The translations under genes and the position numbers were made by a program. Source: Todiramphus chloris collaris (Eukaryota; Chordata; Aves; Coraciiformes; Alcedinidae). Taken from it: a stretch of 64,000 nucleotides of DNA. Position 1 is the first letter of the stretch. Each line of letters starts with the position of its first letter. The stretch is taken from NCBI GenBank assembly GCA_025345505.1, contig JANVCC010009742.1:823220-887219 (forward strand), given 5' to 3'. This document shows positions 1-9,352 of the stretch, piece by piece. Below the pieces are notes generated by a model. The model ran no database searches and was not told the DNA's origin. It worked only from the letters and a program-made list of their open reading frames with translations.

Positions 1-890
1 GCGTCAAGCAGGCGCCGCGCGAGGAGCGCCCGGCCGACGTGCAGGTGATCAAGCAGATCGACAACCGCACGATCGTCGAAGTCAACAACAACATCTTCGT
101 GGAAAGCTCCGATCGTCCGCGCATGTCGCGCGATGCGCAGGATGTCTATTATGAGAACCTGCCGCGCAACCGCACCCGTGAAACCATCGTGCGCGACAAT
201 GGCGTCCAGGTCGTCACGATCCGCAACCGCTATGGCGATGTGATCCAGCGGTCGCGCGTCATGCCCGACGGGCGTGAGGTTCTGCTGAGCTACACGCCGG
301 ATTACGACCGCGAGGAACGCTATCAGTGGCGCGATCCCGGCCTTGACCTGCCGCCGCTGGTGCTCGATATCCCGATTGCCGACTACATCCTCGATGCCGA
401 TCAGGTGCCGGAAGCAGATGTCTATGACTTCTTCTCCCGCCCGCCGGTGGAACGCGTCGAACGCATCTATTCGGTCGACGAGGTCAAGCGCTCGGCCCGT
501 ATCCGCGACAAGGTCCGCCGCATCGATCTGGACACCATCACCTTCAAGTTCGGTTCGGCTGATATCACCGAAGACCAGATCCCGCATCTCGACAGCGTTG
601 CCAAGGCGATGGCCGAGATCCTGAAGAAGAACCCGGCGGAAACCTTCCTCATCGAAGGCCATACGGACGCCGTCGGTTCCGATCAGGCCAACCTCGTGCT
701 GTCGGACAAGCGGGCGGAATCGGTTGCCCAGGCGCTGACCAATGTCTTCGGCATCCCGCCGGAAAACATGGCGACGCAGGGCTACGGCGAACGCTACCTG
801 AAGATCAAGACCGACGGTCCCGAACAGCAGAACCGCCGCGTCGCCATCCGCCGCATCACCCCGCTGGTGCAGCCGCTGGCCAGCAAATAG
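1..890 (+). CDS. OmpA-family outer membrane/periplasmic protein, 5'-truncated by the window edge
   Basis: The reading frame is open from the first bases of the window with no stop, so the true start lies upstream; the GTG at 39 is only an internal valine codon. The last ~110 residues form an OmpA-like peptidoglycan-binding domain: an FKFGSADI strand, then EGHTDAVGS, in which the aspartate is the usual diaminopimelate-contacting residue, then a closing NRRVAIRR with the conserved arginines. The preceding part is charged and rich in arginine and proline and I cannot assign it. By family, such proteins tether the envelope to peptidoglycan. An intrinsic terminator follows 23 bases after the stop. 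Confidence 0.85.
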   Translation, partial: VKQAPREERPADVQVIKQIDNRTIVEVNNNIFVESSDRPRMSRDAQDVYYENLPRNRTRETIVRDNGVQVVTIRNRYGDVIQRSRVMPDGREVLLSYTPDYDREERYQWRDPGLDLPPLVLDIPIADYILDADQVPEADVYDFFSRPPVERVERIYSVDEVKRSARIRDKVRRIDLDTITFKFGSADITEDQIPHLDSVAKAMAEILKKNPAETFLIEGHTDAVGSDQANLVLSDKRAESVAQALTNVFGIPPENMATQGYGERYLKIKTDGPEQQNRRVAIRRITPLVQPLASK

Positions 891-913
891 CCTGATCCGC
901 AGGCCGTCATGCG

Positions 914-941
914 AAAACCCGGACTTCGGTCCGGGTTTTTT
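914..941 (+). terminator. Intrinsic terminator after the OmpA-family gene
   Basis: An 8-bp stem, ACCCGGAC with GTCCGGGT, closes a TTCG tetraloop and is followed by six T. The structure sits just after the OmpA-family stop codon. Confidence 0.9.
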
Positions 942-1020
942 GTGATGGCCGGTGGTTTTGTCTTGAGTTCGCCGGCCGCATCGCTATCTGATGCATGAGA
1001 TCAATCGGACCCTGCTGTTT

Positions 1021-1545
1021 ATGAAACGTATCGAAATATTCATCGAAAACATCATCCTGGCGTCGCGCTGGCTGCTTGTTGTTTTCTATCTTGGGCTTGC
1101 CGTTGCGCTTGCCATCTATGCCTTTTCCTTTGCCGGAAAGCTGCTGGATTTCGTCATGAAGGTGACGAGCCTCGACGAAACCGAAACCATCCTGAAAATG
1201 CTGGGATTGATCGATGCGGCGCTGGTCGCCAGCCTCGTGGTGATGGTCATCATCTCCGGCTATGAAAACTTCGTCAGCCGCTTTGACCAGGCCGACGACG
1301 TGCACTGGCTCGGCACGATCGATGCCGGTTCGCTCAAGATCAAGGTGGCATCGACCATCGTCGCCATCTCGTCGATCCATCTTCTGCAGGTGTTCCTCAA
1401 CCTGACGAAATACACGACCGAACAGCTGACGTGGTTCACGGTGATCCACCTCGCCTTCGTCTTCTCCGCGCTGTTCCTCGCCTATATCGACAAGATCATG
1501 GCCAAGGACAAAGGCGGGAAGAAATCGAACGAGCCGTCCATCTGA
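1021..1545 (+). CDS. YqhA/UPF0114 family inner-membrane protein
   Basis: A 174-residue protein that aligns by eye with E. coli YqhA: an ENIILASRWLL start, a SGYENFVS motif mid-protein, and VASTIVAISSIHLLQVF in the third membrane segment. Three to four hydrophobic helices are visible, with a lysine-rich cytoplasmic tail. The ATG at 1021 is preferred over the one at 991 because the family begins within a few residues of this point. The molecular function of the family is unknown. The gene stands alone between two terminators and converges on rpoD. Confidence 0.88.
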   Translation: MKRIEIFIENIILASRWLLVVFYLGLAVALAIYAFSFAGKLLDFVMKVTSLDETETILKMLGLIDAALVASLVVMVIISGYENFVSRFDQADDVHWLGTIDAGSLKIKVASTIVAISSIHLLQVFLNLTKYTTEQLTWFTVIHLAFVFSALFLAYIDKIMAKDKGGKKSNEPSI

Positions 1546-1561
1546 ACCGAATGAAACAAAG

Positions 1562-1585
1562 AGCCCGGATTTTCCGGGCTTTTTC
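1562..1585 (+). terminator. Intrinsic terminator of the yqhA-like gene
   Basis: The stem AGCCCGGA / TCCGGGCT has a 3-nt loop and is followed by five T, starting 16 bases after the stop. Confidence 0.9.
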
Positions 1586-1620
1586 TTTTCCGGCCCGCGC
1601 CCTTCCGGCGATGGCAGGTC

Positions 1621-1658
1621 CCGCAAAGCAAAACGGGATGGGTTTTCACCCATCCCGT
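1621..1658 (-). terminator. Intrinsic terminator of rpoD
   Basis: Read on the minus strand, an 11-bp perfect stem (ACGGGATGGGT / ACCCATCCCGT) with a GAAA loop is followed by TTTGCTTTG. It lies about 28 bases after the rpoD stop. Confidence 0.88.
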
Positions 1659-1685
1659 CTGCATTTCCAACGCATTGTCTGCGGT

Positions 1686-3710
1686 TTAGCTGTCGAGGAA
1701 GCTGCGCAGCTTGCGCGAGCGGCTCGGATGCTTGAGCTTGCGCAGCGCCTTGGCTTCGATCTGGCGGATACGCTCGCGCGTCACCGAGAACTGCTGGCCG
1801 ACTTCCTCAAGCGTGTGGTCGGTGTTCATGCCGATGCCGAAGCGCATGCGCAGCACGCGTTCCTCACGCGGCGTCAGCGAAGCGAGAACCCGGGTCGTCG
1901 TGTCGCGCAGATTGGCCTGGATGGCCGCATCGATCGGCAGAAGCGCATTCTTGTCCTCGATGAAATCGCCGAGATGTGAATCCTCTTCGTCACCGACCGG
2001 TGTTTCCAGCGAAATCGGTTCCTTGGCGATCTTCAGCACCTTGCGCACTTTTTCCAGCGGCATGGCCAGCTTTTCCGCCAGTTCTTCCGGGGTCGGTTCA
2101 CGGCCAATTTCATGCAGCATCTGGCGCGATGTCCGGACGATCTTGTTGATCGTTTCGATCATGTGCACCGGAATGCGGATGGTGCGCGCCTGATCGGCAA
2201 TCGAACGGGTGATCGCCTGACGGATCCACCAGGTCGCATAGGTCGAGAACTTGTAACCACGGCGATATTCGAACTTGTCGACCGCCTTCATCAGGCCGAT
2301 ATTGCCTTCCTGAATGAGATCGAGGAACTGCAGGCCGCGGTTCGTGTACTTCTTGGCGATGGAAATCACGAGACGCAGATTTGCCTCGACCATTTCCTTC
2401 TTGGCAAGAGCCGCTTCGCGCTCGCCCTTCTGCACCTGGTTGACGATGCGGCGGAATTCCGAAATCGAGATCGCAGTTTCCTGCGCCATGTTCTGGATTT
2501 CCGTGCGCAGGTTCTTGATCGTGTCTTTTTCGTTCTTGGTGAACTCTTTCCAGCCGCGCGTGGTGAGGTTGGAAACGGCCTTCAGCCAGTTCGGGTCAAG
2601 CTCGTTGCCCTGATATTCCTTGAGGAAGTCCTCGCGGCGCACGCCATAGGATTCGGCAAGACGCAACAGACGGCCTTCGTTCTGCACCAGACGCTTGTTG
2701 ATGTCGTAGAGCTGGGCAACCAGCGCTTCGATACGGTTCTGGTTCAGCGACAGCGACTTCACCGCCTTGATCAGCTGATCCTTCAGTTCCTTGTAGCGGC
2801 GTTCCTGGCTTGGCGACAGGGAACCGGAGGCAGCGAGGCGGTTTTCCACCTGCTGGTCCTGCAGCTTGCGCAGCTTCTTGTAGGTGTCGGCGATGACGTC
2901 GAGCGTTTCCATGACCTGCGGACGCAGCTCGGCTTCCATCGCGGCGAGCGACAGATTGGCTTCATCATCCTCGTCATCATCGTCTTCAACGGGCGTATCG
3001 CCGCCGACATTGGTGATGTCGTCGTCGTCGCGGCGGCTGCGCGAACGGTCATTGCCGGCGGCCGGCTTTTCTTCCTCGACGCGCTCGATCACCGGAGCCT
3101 GCTTGGCCTCGGGGCCCGCATAGGTGGTTTCAAGGTCGATGATTTCGCGCAGCAGAATCTGCGAGTCGTTCAAGGCATCGCGCCAGATGATGATGGCCTG
3201 GAAGGTCAGCGGGCTTTCGCACAGCCCGGAAATCATCGTCTCGCGCCCGGCCTCGATGCGCTTGGCGATGGCAATTTCGCCTTCGCGCGACAGAAGCTCG
3301 ACAGTGCCCATCTCGCGCAGATACATTCGCACGGGGTCGTCGGTGCGGTCGGTCGGCTCTTTCTTGGTCGTGGTCGGTGCAACGGCGGTGCCGGTTGCGT
3401 CGGCAAGCTCGCGGGCATCGCTCTCGTCGTCGCTGTTGTCAGCTTCTTCGGCGTCCGCATCCTGCTCGTCATCTTCGACAACGTTGATACCCATGTCACT
3501 GAGCATGGCCATCGTGTCTTCGATCTGTTCGGAAGTGACCTCTTCGGACGGCAGAACGGCATTGAGCTCGTCCATCGTCACATAGCCGCGTTTTTTCGCG
3601 AGCTTGATCATCTTCTTGACAGCGTCATCGGAAAGGTCGAGAAGCGGTCCGTCCGGCGCGCCTTCGCGCTCGACTTCTACTTCTTCGTTTTCCTTTGCTT
3701 TCGTTGCCAT
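1686..3710 (-). CDS. rpoD: RNA polymerase primary sigma factor RpoD (sigma-70)
   Basis: This 674-residue housekeeping sigma factor directs RNA polymerase to most promoters. Region 1.1 spans about residues 24-80, and region 1.2 about 121-155 ([11 protein letters not shown]). A non-conserved insert contains a strongly acidic stretch (about 226-252). Region 2 is at about 435-508 with the -10-recognition core [16 protein letters not shown], region 3 at 515-590, and region 4 at 608-672 with the -35-binding helix-turn-helix ([20 protein letters not shown]). The length is typical for rhizobial RpoD. dnaG lies upstream on the same strand, the classic macromolecular-synthesis arrangement without rpsU. 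Confidence 0.98.
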   Translation of the reverse strand: MATKAKENEEVEVEREGAPDGPLLDLSDDAVKKMIKLAKKRGYVTMDELNAVLPSEEVTSEQIEDTMAMLSDMGINVVEDDEQDADAEEADNSDDESDARELADATGTAVAPTTTKKEPTDRTDDPVRMYLREMGTVELLSREGEIAIAKRIEAGRETMISGLCESPLTFQAIIIWRDALNDSQILLREIIDLETTYAGPEAKQAPVIERVEEEKPAAGNDRSRSRRDDDDITNVGGDTPVEDDDDEDDEANLSLAAMEAELRPQVMETLDVIADTYKKLRKLQDQQVENRLAASGSLSPSQERRYKELKDQLIKAVKSLSLNQNRIEALVAQLYDINKRLVQNEGRLLRLAESYGVRREDFLKEYQGNELDPNWLKAVSNLTTRGWKEFTKNEKDTIKNLRTEIQNMAQETAISISEFRRIVNQVQKGEREAALAKKEMVEANLRLVISIAKKYTNRGLQFLDLIQEGNIGLMKAVDKFEYRRGYKFSTYATWWIRQAITRSIADQARTIRIPVHMIETINKIVRTSRQMLHEIGREPTPEELAEKLAMPLEKVRKVLKIAKEPISLETPVGDEEDSHLGDFIEDKNALLPIDAAIQANLRDTTTRVLASLTPREERVLRMRFGIGMNTDHTLEEVGQQFSVTRERIRQIEAKALRKLKHPSRSRKLRSFLDS

Positions 3711-4015
3711 ATTCTATGTCTCCAAGCGACGTTTCGCTTTGTTCATGCATGGGAACTAACGAGTGCGGTGGCGCACCGGTTCCCCTGCAGCGTCAAGGTA
3801 ATAAATGATCGACTAGCCGAAATCCCGTTAATGCCGGATTAACCTTGTTATTCCGATGGCGAGCACATTGTATATTTGCCGTATTTGCCGGTTTTTCAGC
3901 CAAACCTACAAACATCAACCCAATATTTTCAATTCCGCGCAATCTGATTCCGTCATTATTGACCCACGTCAACCCCGACTCAACTGATTCGCGGCAAAAA
4001 AGCGAATCAATTTCG
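3711..4015. other. dnaG-rpoD intergenic region with one hairpin
   Basis: This 305-base gap contains no convincing coding sequence. A perfect 8-bp inverted repeat (TGATTCGC at 3985-3992 and GCGAATCA at 4002-4009) lies just after the dnaG stop and may mark its 3' end, though on the minus strand the T run falls in the loop rather than after the stem. The AT-rich middle (about 3840-3960) is where an rpoD promoter would be expected, but I cannot fix one with confidence. Confidence 0.4.
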
Positions 4016-5986
4016 TCAAAAACCCTTTCCGGACCGTCCGGAGGGGATTCCAAAGCCCTCGATCAGTGCCTCCGTCGCCTGGGCGTTGCGGATGTCGTTC
4101 TGAATATCGAGCAGCCGGTTGAGGTTTTCGTCGGTCGTTTCCGTCGCCAACGCGGTTTCAGCTACTTTCAGCTCTTTATGTAGTGTGCTTGCGCGCTGAT
4201 GCAAGTGAACGGCCTGCCGCAATGCTTCCAGCGCATCCTCTTCCGCCGCTTCCGCCGTCGCGGTCCACATGCGGGCGCGCCGCACGAGCGCCTCGAGCGC
4301 CTCGATCAACGTGCCGTGTCCGGCCTCGGCCATGGCCTTGCGCATTTCCAGCCCGTCCACCACGTGGTGCTCGGCCAGGGCATTGAGCATGGCCGAATGA
4401 AAGCGCTTCAGGTCCGGGTGGCTGAATTCCAGCCGCACCACCGTTTCGAAATCCTCTTCGATCAGCCGGGGATGGTTGAATAGGGTCATCAGGATGGCGG
4501 TCTCGCGCAGGGGCGGCGCCGCCGACGTGGTCTTGACCAGCACCGAGCGGGCAAGACTGTCGGAAACGGCGAGCCGCCCCGAGGCCGCACCCCTGCCCCG
4601 CTGGCCGTAGCCGTTCTGGTTGCCATAGCCATTCTGGCCGTTGCCGCGCTGGTCGCCGTCGCGCCGGTTGTTGTTGCTGCGCTGGTTCGAACCGAAGAAC
4701 TGCTGGATGCGGTCGCGCACATCCTGCGCATAATGGCGGCGCACATTCTCGTCGGCAATCAGCGCCGTCATCTGCTTGAGCCGGGATTCCAGTTCGGCGC
4801 GCCGTTCCGGCGTGTCGAAAACCCCGCCGCTGGTCTCGCGCGTCCACAACATGTCGGCGAGTGGCCGGGCATCGTCCAGCACCGCCTGAAACGCCTGCGG
4901 GCCCGATGCCTTGACCAGGTCGTCCGGGTCCTTGCCTTCCGGCAGCACGGCAAAGCGCAGCGACCGCCCCGGCTTCAGCGCCGGCATGGCCAGATCGATG
5001 GCACGGTAGGCCGCCTTGATCCCGGCCTGATCGCCGTCGAAACACAGCACCGGCTCGGGCGACATGCGCCAGAGCAGATCAAGCTGGTCTTCCGTCAGCG
5101 CCGTGCCGAGCGGCGCGACCGCCTGACCAAAGCCCGCCTGCGCCAGCGCAATCACATCCATATAGCCTTCGACCGCGATAACGGCCTTGGCGGCCTGCCC
5201 CGCCTGCGGCTGCGCGGCCCGCCGGGCACGCAGGGCGTTGAACAGCACCTTGCCCTTGTGAAACAGCTCGGTCTCGTTGGAATTGAGATATTTGGCCGGG
5301 GCATTGGGTGTGAGCGCTCGGCCGCCGAAAGCGATGACCCGCCCGCGCAGATCCTCGATCGGGAACATGATGCGGTCGCGGAAGCGGTCGTAGGACACCG
5401 GCTTGTCGTCGCCATAGACCACGAGGCCGCAGGCCTCGATCTGCTCGCGTGTCGCGCCTTTCAGCGCCAGATGCTCCTTCAGCGCATTGCGGCTCTCCGG
5501 CGAATAACCCAGCCGGTAGGCATGCTGGGTGGTTGCCGACAGGCCGCGATCGCGCAGGTAGGCCCGCGCCTTGGCGCCTGCCGCCGACTGCAGCTGCTCT
5601 TCGAAAAATTTCGTCGCCATGTCCATGACGTCATAAAGCGTAGCGCGCTTGGCCTCGCGCATTTCCATCTCGGCATCGCGCGCCGGCATGGGAATACCGG
5701 CCATGTCAGCGACGCGCTGCACCGCCTCGGGAAAACTCAGGCCCTCAAGCTCGGTGAGAAACTTGAAATGATCGCCCGTCACCCCGCAGCCAAAGCAGTG
5801 GTAGCGGCCCTTGCGGTCCTCGCAATGGAAACTCGGCGATTTCTCGCCATGGAACGGGCAGCACGCCCAGAAATCACCCTTCGGCGCGTTGGTTTTTTTC
5901 CGGTCGAACGACACCCGCGTGCCGATCACACTGGAAATCGGTACACGCTCCCTGATCTCATCGAGAAAGGATGGCGGAAATCGCAT
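4016..5986 (-). CDS. dnaG: DNA primase DnaG
   Basis: A 656-residue primase that makes the RNA primers for DNA replication. The N-terminal CHC2 zinc finger has ligands at about C43, H46, C64 and C67. The TOPRIM catalytic core carries E273 (AVEGYMDV) and the DGD motif at about 317-319 (LCFDGDQAG). A low-complexity linker rich in Asn, Gly, Gln and Arg (about 433-470) leads to the C-terminal helicase-interaction domain. The gene precedes rpoD on the same strand. Confidence 0.97.
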   Translation of the reverse strand: MRFPPSFLDEIRERVPISSVIGTRVSFDRKKTNAPKGDFWACCPFHGEKSPSFHCEDRKGRYHCFGCGVTGDHFKFLTELEGLSFPEAVQRVADMAGIPMPARDAEMEMREAKRATLYDVMDMATKFFEEQLQSAAGAKARAYLRDRGLSATTQHAYRLGYSPESRNALKEHLALKGATREQIEACGLVVYGDDKPVSYDRFRDRIMFPIEDLRGRVIAFGGRALTPNAPAKYLNSNETELFHKGKVLFNALRARRAAQPQAGQAAKAVIAVEGYMDVIALAQAGFGQAVAPLGTALTEDQLDLLWRMSPEPVLCFDGDQAGIKAAYRAIDLAMPALKPGRSLRFAVLPEGKDPDDLVKASGPQAFQAVLDDARPLADMLWTRETSGGVFDTPERRAELESRLKQMTALIADENVRRHYAQDVRDRIQQFFGSNQRSNNNRRDGDQRGNGQNGYGNQNGYGQRGRGAASGRLAVSDSLARSVLVKTTSAAPPLRETAILMTLFNHPRLIEEDFETVVRLEFSHPDLKRFHSAMLNALAEHHVVDGLEMRKAMAEAGHGTLIEALEALVRRARMWTATAEAAEEDALEALRQAVHLHQRASTLHKELKVAETALATETTDENLNRLLDIQNDIRNAQATEALIEGFGIPSGRSGKGF

Positions 5987-6369
5987 GCTGCTCTTCGTTC
6001 ACTTCATCCGGCGATTCGGGGGCTCACGCCCTGAATGCCTCCATTTTCCACGGTTTCAACAACTATCTGCAGAACCGGTTCCATATTGCATCATATCGGG
6101 GGGCGGTGAAAGGTCTGCAAGCCGGTCATCCCCCGCTCATCCTATCTTTTTGATTTAATTATCAGATCGGATATTAAAAAGCCGGCTCATCATTACCGGC
6201 ACAGCCAAAGACTGTCATAAAACTGTTACACTTTGTCAAAAACGACATAATTTTTCTTAGCCGGAACATATTTTTTCCCCTTTTGGATTGATATGTTATC
6301 TTAATAATTGGCAACTAGAATTGGTCTGGTTGTATACCGCATTTTTCCACCTCGTTAGGATTGGCTCAA
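5987..6369. other. Divergent dnaG / Na-phosphate symporter promoter region
   Basis: A 383-base divergent intergenic region. The half nearest the symporter is AT-rich and holds a Pho box and a -10-like element, listed separately. On the dnaG side I see no strong named motif. An ATG-led frame starting at 6288 overlaps the symporter start and has no family features, so I do not call it. Confidence 0.5.
6212..6251 (+). promoter_or_regulatory. Pho box (PhoB site) with -10 element upstream of the phosphate symporter
   Basis: CTGTCAT-AAAA-CTGTTAC at 6212-6229 matches the PhoB box consensus (two CTGTCAT-type direct half-sites 11 bp apart) at nearly every position. A weaker third half-site, TTGTCAA, follows at 6233, and CATAAT (6246-6251) is a good -10. 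PhoB normally replaces the -35 element. The downstream gene encodes a phosphate transporter, so phosphate-starvation control is a consistent reading. Confidence 0.85.
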
Positions 6370-8040
6370 GTGAACGGTTCGACAGTTTTATTGCATCTCG
6401 CAGGTGCGGTGGCCCTTCTGCTGTGGGCCACGCGCATGGTTCGCACCGGTGTCGAGCGCGCCTATGGCGAGCGCATGCGCCAAAGCCTGCGCGGCGTGCT
6501 ACACAATCCCGTCCTTGCCGTCCTCTGGGGTACGATGCTTTCCATCGCCCTGCAGAGTTCGACGGCCGTCAGCCTGCTCGTCGGCTCCTTCGTCGGGTCC
6601 GGCATTGTCAGCGGCATTTCCGGGCTGATGGCGGTACGCGGTGCCGAGGTCGGCTCGGCGCTCGTCGTGCTGATCCTGAGTTTCGACCTGACCCTGCTGG
6701 TGCCTCTGTGCCTGCTCGCCGGCACCGTCATCTTCATGTCGACCGAGCGCGGCGACTGGCGCCAGATCGGCCGCATTCTCGTCGGCATCGGCCTTCTCGT
6801 GCTGTCGCTCGAGATGACCGGCCAGGCCACCGAGCCGCTGCGCAACAGTGACCTCCTGCCTGTCATCGTCAGCTATCTGAGCACCGACCCGGTCACCGCC
6901 TTCATGCTGGCGGCGCTGATGACCTGGCTGTTCCATTCCAGCATCGCGGCCATCCTGCTGCTGGTCACCTTTGCCTCGCGCGGGCTGATCGATCCGGAAC
7001 TCGGCGTCGTCATGGTGTTCGGCGTCAATCTCGGCTCGTCCTTCATCGCACCGCTGCTGACGCGCAATGCCGCACCGCAGGCCCGGATCGTGCCGATGGG
7101 CAACCTATTGATGCGCGGCGCCGGTTCTCTTGTCATCCTCATCGCCTACCTCACCTTCAAGCCGTCGGTGGCCTTCCTCGGTGCGGCGCCGGCCGACCAG
7201 ATCATCCATGCGCATATCCTTTTCAACATTATCATCCTGCTCGCCGGCGTGCCGCTGTCGGGCCTTGTCCTGAAGGCCACCAAGGCCATCGTCGCGCTCA
7301 ATGCCCCGGCGCCGCAAACCCCGTCGCTGGAGCAGGCGGAGCTCAGCGCGCTGGATGAAAGTGTGCTCGATGCACCGAGCCTTGCCCTTGCCAATGCCAC
7401 CCGCGAGACCGTCCGCGTCTGCGAAACCGTGGAAATCATGCTGCAGCGGATCATCGGGCTCTACGAGAATCCCGAGCAGGCGCGCATCGATGAATTGTCG
7501 GGCCTCGATGACAAGGTCGACCGCAAGCATGCCGCGATCAAGCTTTACCTGGCCAAGCTGACCACGCGCGCCCTGTCGCCGCAGGAAGTCAGCCGCGCCC
7601 AGGAACTGCTCGGCGCCTGCGTCAAGCTCGAACAGGTCGGCGACATCATCGTGCGCAACATGCTCGCGCTCGTGCAGAAGAAGATGGACCGCAAGCTGAA
7701 ATTCACCGATGAGGGCTGGCTGGAACTCAGCAACTTCCACGCAAAGGTCCTGACCAATGCGCGCATGGCGTTCAACGTTCTGGTGTCGCGCGACAGCGAA
7801 ATGGCGCACCAGCTGGTGCTGGAAAAGGATCTTCTGCGCGATCTGGAAAAGCAGAGCAGCCAGCGCCACTTCAGCCGCCTGCGCGAGGGGACGCTGCGCA
7901 GCCTGGAGACCAGCTCGATCCACCTCGATACCATCCGCGACCTCAAGCAGATCAACTCGCTGCTGGCCGCCATGGCCTATCCGGTGCTGGAGGAACAGGG
8001 CCTGCTCAACACCACTCGCCTGCGCGCGCTGAACAACTGA
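6370..8040 (+). CDS. Na+/phosphate cotransporter family protein with C-terminal PhoU-like domain
   Basis: About 556 residues. The N-terminal ~310 residues hold two PNaS/NptA-type repeats, each with the QSSTAV or HSSIAA signature (LQSSTAVSLLVGSF and LFHSSIAAILLL) and about eight membrane helices. The C-terminal ~220 residues are helical and PhoU-like. By family it imports inorganic phosphate with sodium. I chose the GTG at 6370 because an AGGA sits nine bases upstream; the in-frame TTG at 6361 overlaps that ribosome-binding site. A Pho box lies about 140 bases upstream. E. coli YjbB is a comparable protein that may also export phosphate. Confidence 0.9.
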   Translation: MNGSTVLLHLAGAVALLLWATRMVRTGVERAYGERMRQSLRGVLHNPVLAVLWGTMLSIALQSSTAVSLLVGSFVGSGIVSGISGLMAVRGAEVGSALVVLILSFDLTLLVPLCLLAGTVIFMSTERGDWRQIGRILVGIGLLVLSLEMTGQATEPLRNSDLLPVIVSYLSTDPVTAFMLAALMTWLFHSSIAAILLLVTFASRGLIDPELGVVMVFGVNLGSSFIAPLLTRNAAPQARIVPMGNLLMRGAGSLVILIAYLTFKPSVAFLGAAPADQIIHAHILFNIIILLAGVPLSGLVLKATKAIVALNAPAPQTPSLEQAELSALDESVLDAPSLALANATRETVRVCETVEIMLQRIIGLYENPEQARIDELSGLDDKVDRKHAAIKLYLAKLTTRALSPQEVSRAQELLGACVKLEQVGDIIVRNMLALVQKKMDRKLKFTDEGWLELSNFHAKVLTNARMAFNVLVSRDSEMAHQLVLEKDLLRDLEKQSSQRHFSRLREGTLRSLETSSIHLDTIRDLKQINSLLAAMAYPVLEEQGLLNTTRLRALNN

Positions 8041-8088
8041 TTTATTGGCGATAGGGCGCTGTTGGTTTGCAGAGATGACAGAAGCACG

Positions 8089-8213
8089 GTGCGTGGTTCG
8101 ACAAGCTCACCATGAGGGAAGTGATTTGGTTGCAATGCCAATCACAAACGTTGCAGGATGTAACGCTCCGCAGCCCTCCACCTCCCTCATGGTGAGCTTG
8201 TCGAACCACGCAC
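8089..8213 (+). repeat. Interspersed palindromic element, copy 1
   Basis: Perfect 31-nt inverted repeats form the ends (left arm 8089-8119, beginning GTGCGTGGTTCGACAAGCTC; right arm 8183-8213) around a 63-nt core that contains AATCACAAACGTTGCAG. The same arms and a related core occur at 14340, 20811 and 51296. It starts 48 bases after the symporter stop, at a convergent junction. Confidence 0.92.
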
Positions 8214-8619
8214 AATGGCTCTGCCATCCACCCATCAAACAAAAATCACGCCAACTTATCCACCACGTCCCAACCCGGGATATTCTCATCCCTGTCCTTT
8301 CCGGCGGGAATGCTTCCGGAAACCTTCGAAAGTCGGGAAAGGATCGGCACTTCGTCCCGCAGGAAAACCTGCGGGATGAGGAGGTTGCGCTGACGCTGTG
8401 CGCGTTTCCGATGAGGAAACAAGGCAGAACAGGCAAGACCTGAAATCGCCGGGGCGGGTGGTCCCAGGATCGCAAGCATCGCATACCGCATACCCCAAGA
8501 CCCGCGTTCCAGGGACCGCCCGTCTTTCCTCTTTTGCAATGGCCAGATGCGATCGCGGGCGTGGCAAGGCAATGCCGCGCCCGGCGCATCCCATCCGCTG
8601 TGCGTGCCGTGTCAGCAGC
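8214..8619. other. Unassigned 406-base stretch between repeat copy 1 and yqeY
   Basis: Open frames of 100-160 codons exist on the minus strand here (for example 8246-8572 and 8107-8589). They overlap one another in different frames, are rich in Arg, Ser and Pro, lack any domain I recognise, and one runs into the repeat. I therefore treat the stretch as probably non-coding or as a decayed repeat. It contains compact hairpins, the best being TCCCGCAGG-AAAA-CCTGCGGGA at 8355-8376. Confidence 0.35.
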
Positions 8620-9069
8620 TTACTGCAGGATTTCCTTGACGATACCGCTGGCCTTGGTGAAGTCCATCTGGCCGGCGTATTTTTCCTTCAGCGCATTCAT
8701 GCACTTGCCCATGTCGCGCAGGCCGCCCGCGCCGATTTCCTCGATGACCTGCGAGCAGGCCTGGCGGATATCCTCGTCGCCCAGCTGCTTGGGCAGGAAG
8801 CCCCGGATGATCTCGATCTCGCTGCGCTCCTGCTCGGCAAGCTCAAGCCGGTTGCCGTCCTCGTAGAGCTTCGCGGATTCCTCGCGCTGCTTGATCATCT
8901 TGGCCAGAATCGCGCTGATTTCATCGCCCGTGACCGGGTCCTTGCCCGATCCGCGATTGAGAATATCCCGATCCTGAATGGCGGCCATGATCAGGCGCAG
9001 CGTTGAGACGCGGCGCTTGTCCTGTGCCTTGATGGCGGTTGTCAGTGCCCCGGCGATGGTATCGCGCAT
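8620..9069 (-). CDS. GatB/YqeY domain-containing protein
   Basis: A 149-residue YqeY-type protein consisting of the helical domain also found at the tail of GatB, the amidotransferase subunit that makes Gln-tRNA and Asn-tRNA. The opening TIAGALTTAIKAQDKRRVSTLRLIMAAI and the closing MDFTKASGIVKEIL are typical of the family. The exact role of the free-standing protein is not established. The start at 9069 is chosen for its AGGAGAG ribosome-binding site; an 18-residue longer frame has none. It is divergent from carA, a common rhizobial arrangement. Confidence 0.9.
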   Translation of the reverse strand: MRDTIAGALTTAIKAQDKRRVSTLRLIMAAIQDRDILNRGSGKDPVTGDEISAILAKMIKQREESAKLYEDGNRLELAEQERSEIEIIRGFLPKQLGDEDIRQACSQVIEEIGAGGLRDMGKCMNALKEKYAGQMDFTKASGIVKEILQ

Positions 9070-9352
9070 GGCTTTACTCTCCTGTTGTCCGCGCAGCCTA
9101 CCGGCGGGTCCGAACGAAATCAATCATCGCGGCGAACCGGTTCGGCACCGATTTCCACGAAGAGTTGTCGTGTCGCAATTGACCGGAAGCGCGGTTTTCT
9201 CTAAGGTCCGTGACCTAGCCAGACATTTTGGGTTGTTGCAGCGGTGGTAAGGTCAATCGACCACCGCGTTCAGCCATGTCATATGGAATACCGAACGGCA
9301 TTTTTCAATGCCCAATGAAGAACGACGACGCAAGCCCACGCAGGAGTGCCGC

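Noticed and set aside
2112..3842. A 576-codon plus-strand open frame antisense to rpoD
   Set aside because: It lies wholly opposite rpoD, whose protein is unmistakable. It has no domain, and its residues follow from the complementary GC-rich codons.
8089..8213. CRISPR array or phage attachment site from the repeated sequences
   Set aside because: The repeats are kilobases apart, are long inverted palindromes, and have no spacer series, cas genes or integrase nearby.
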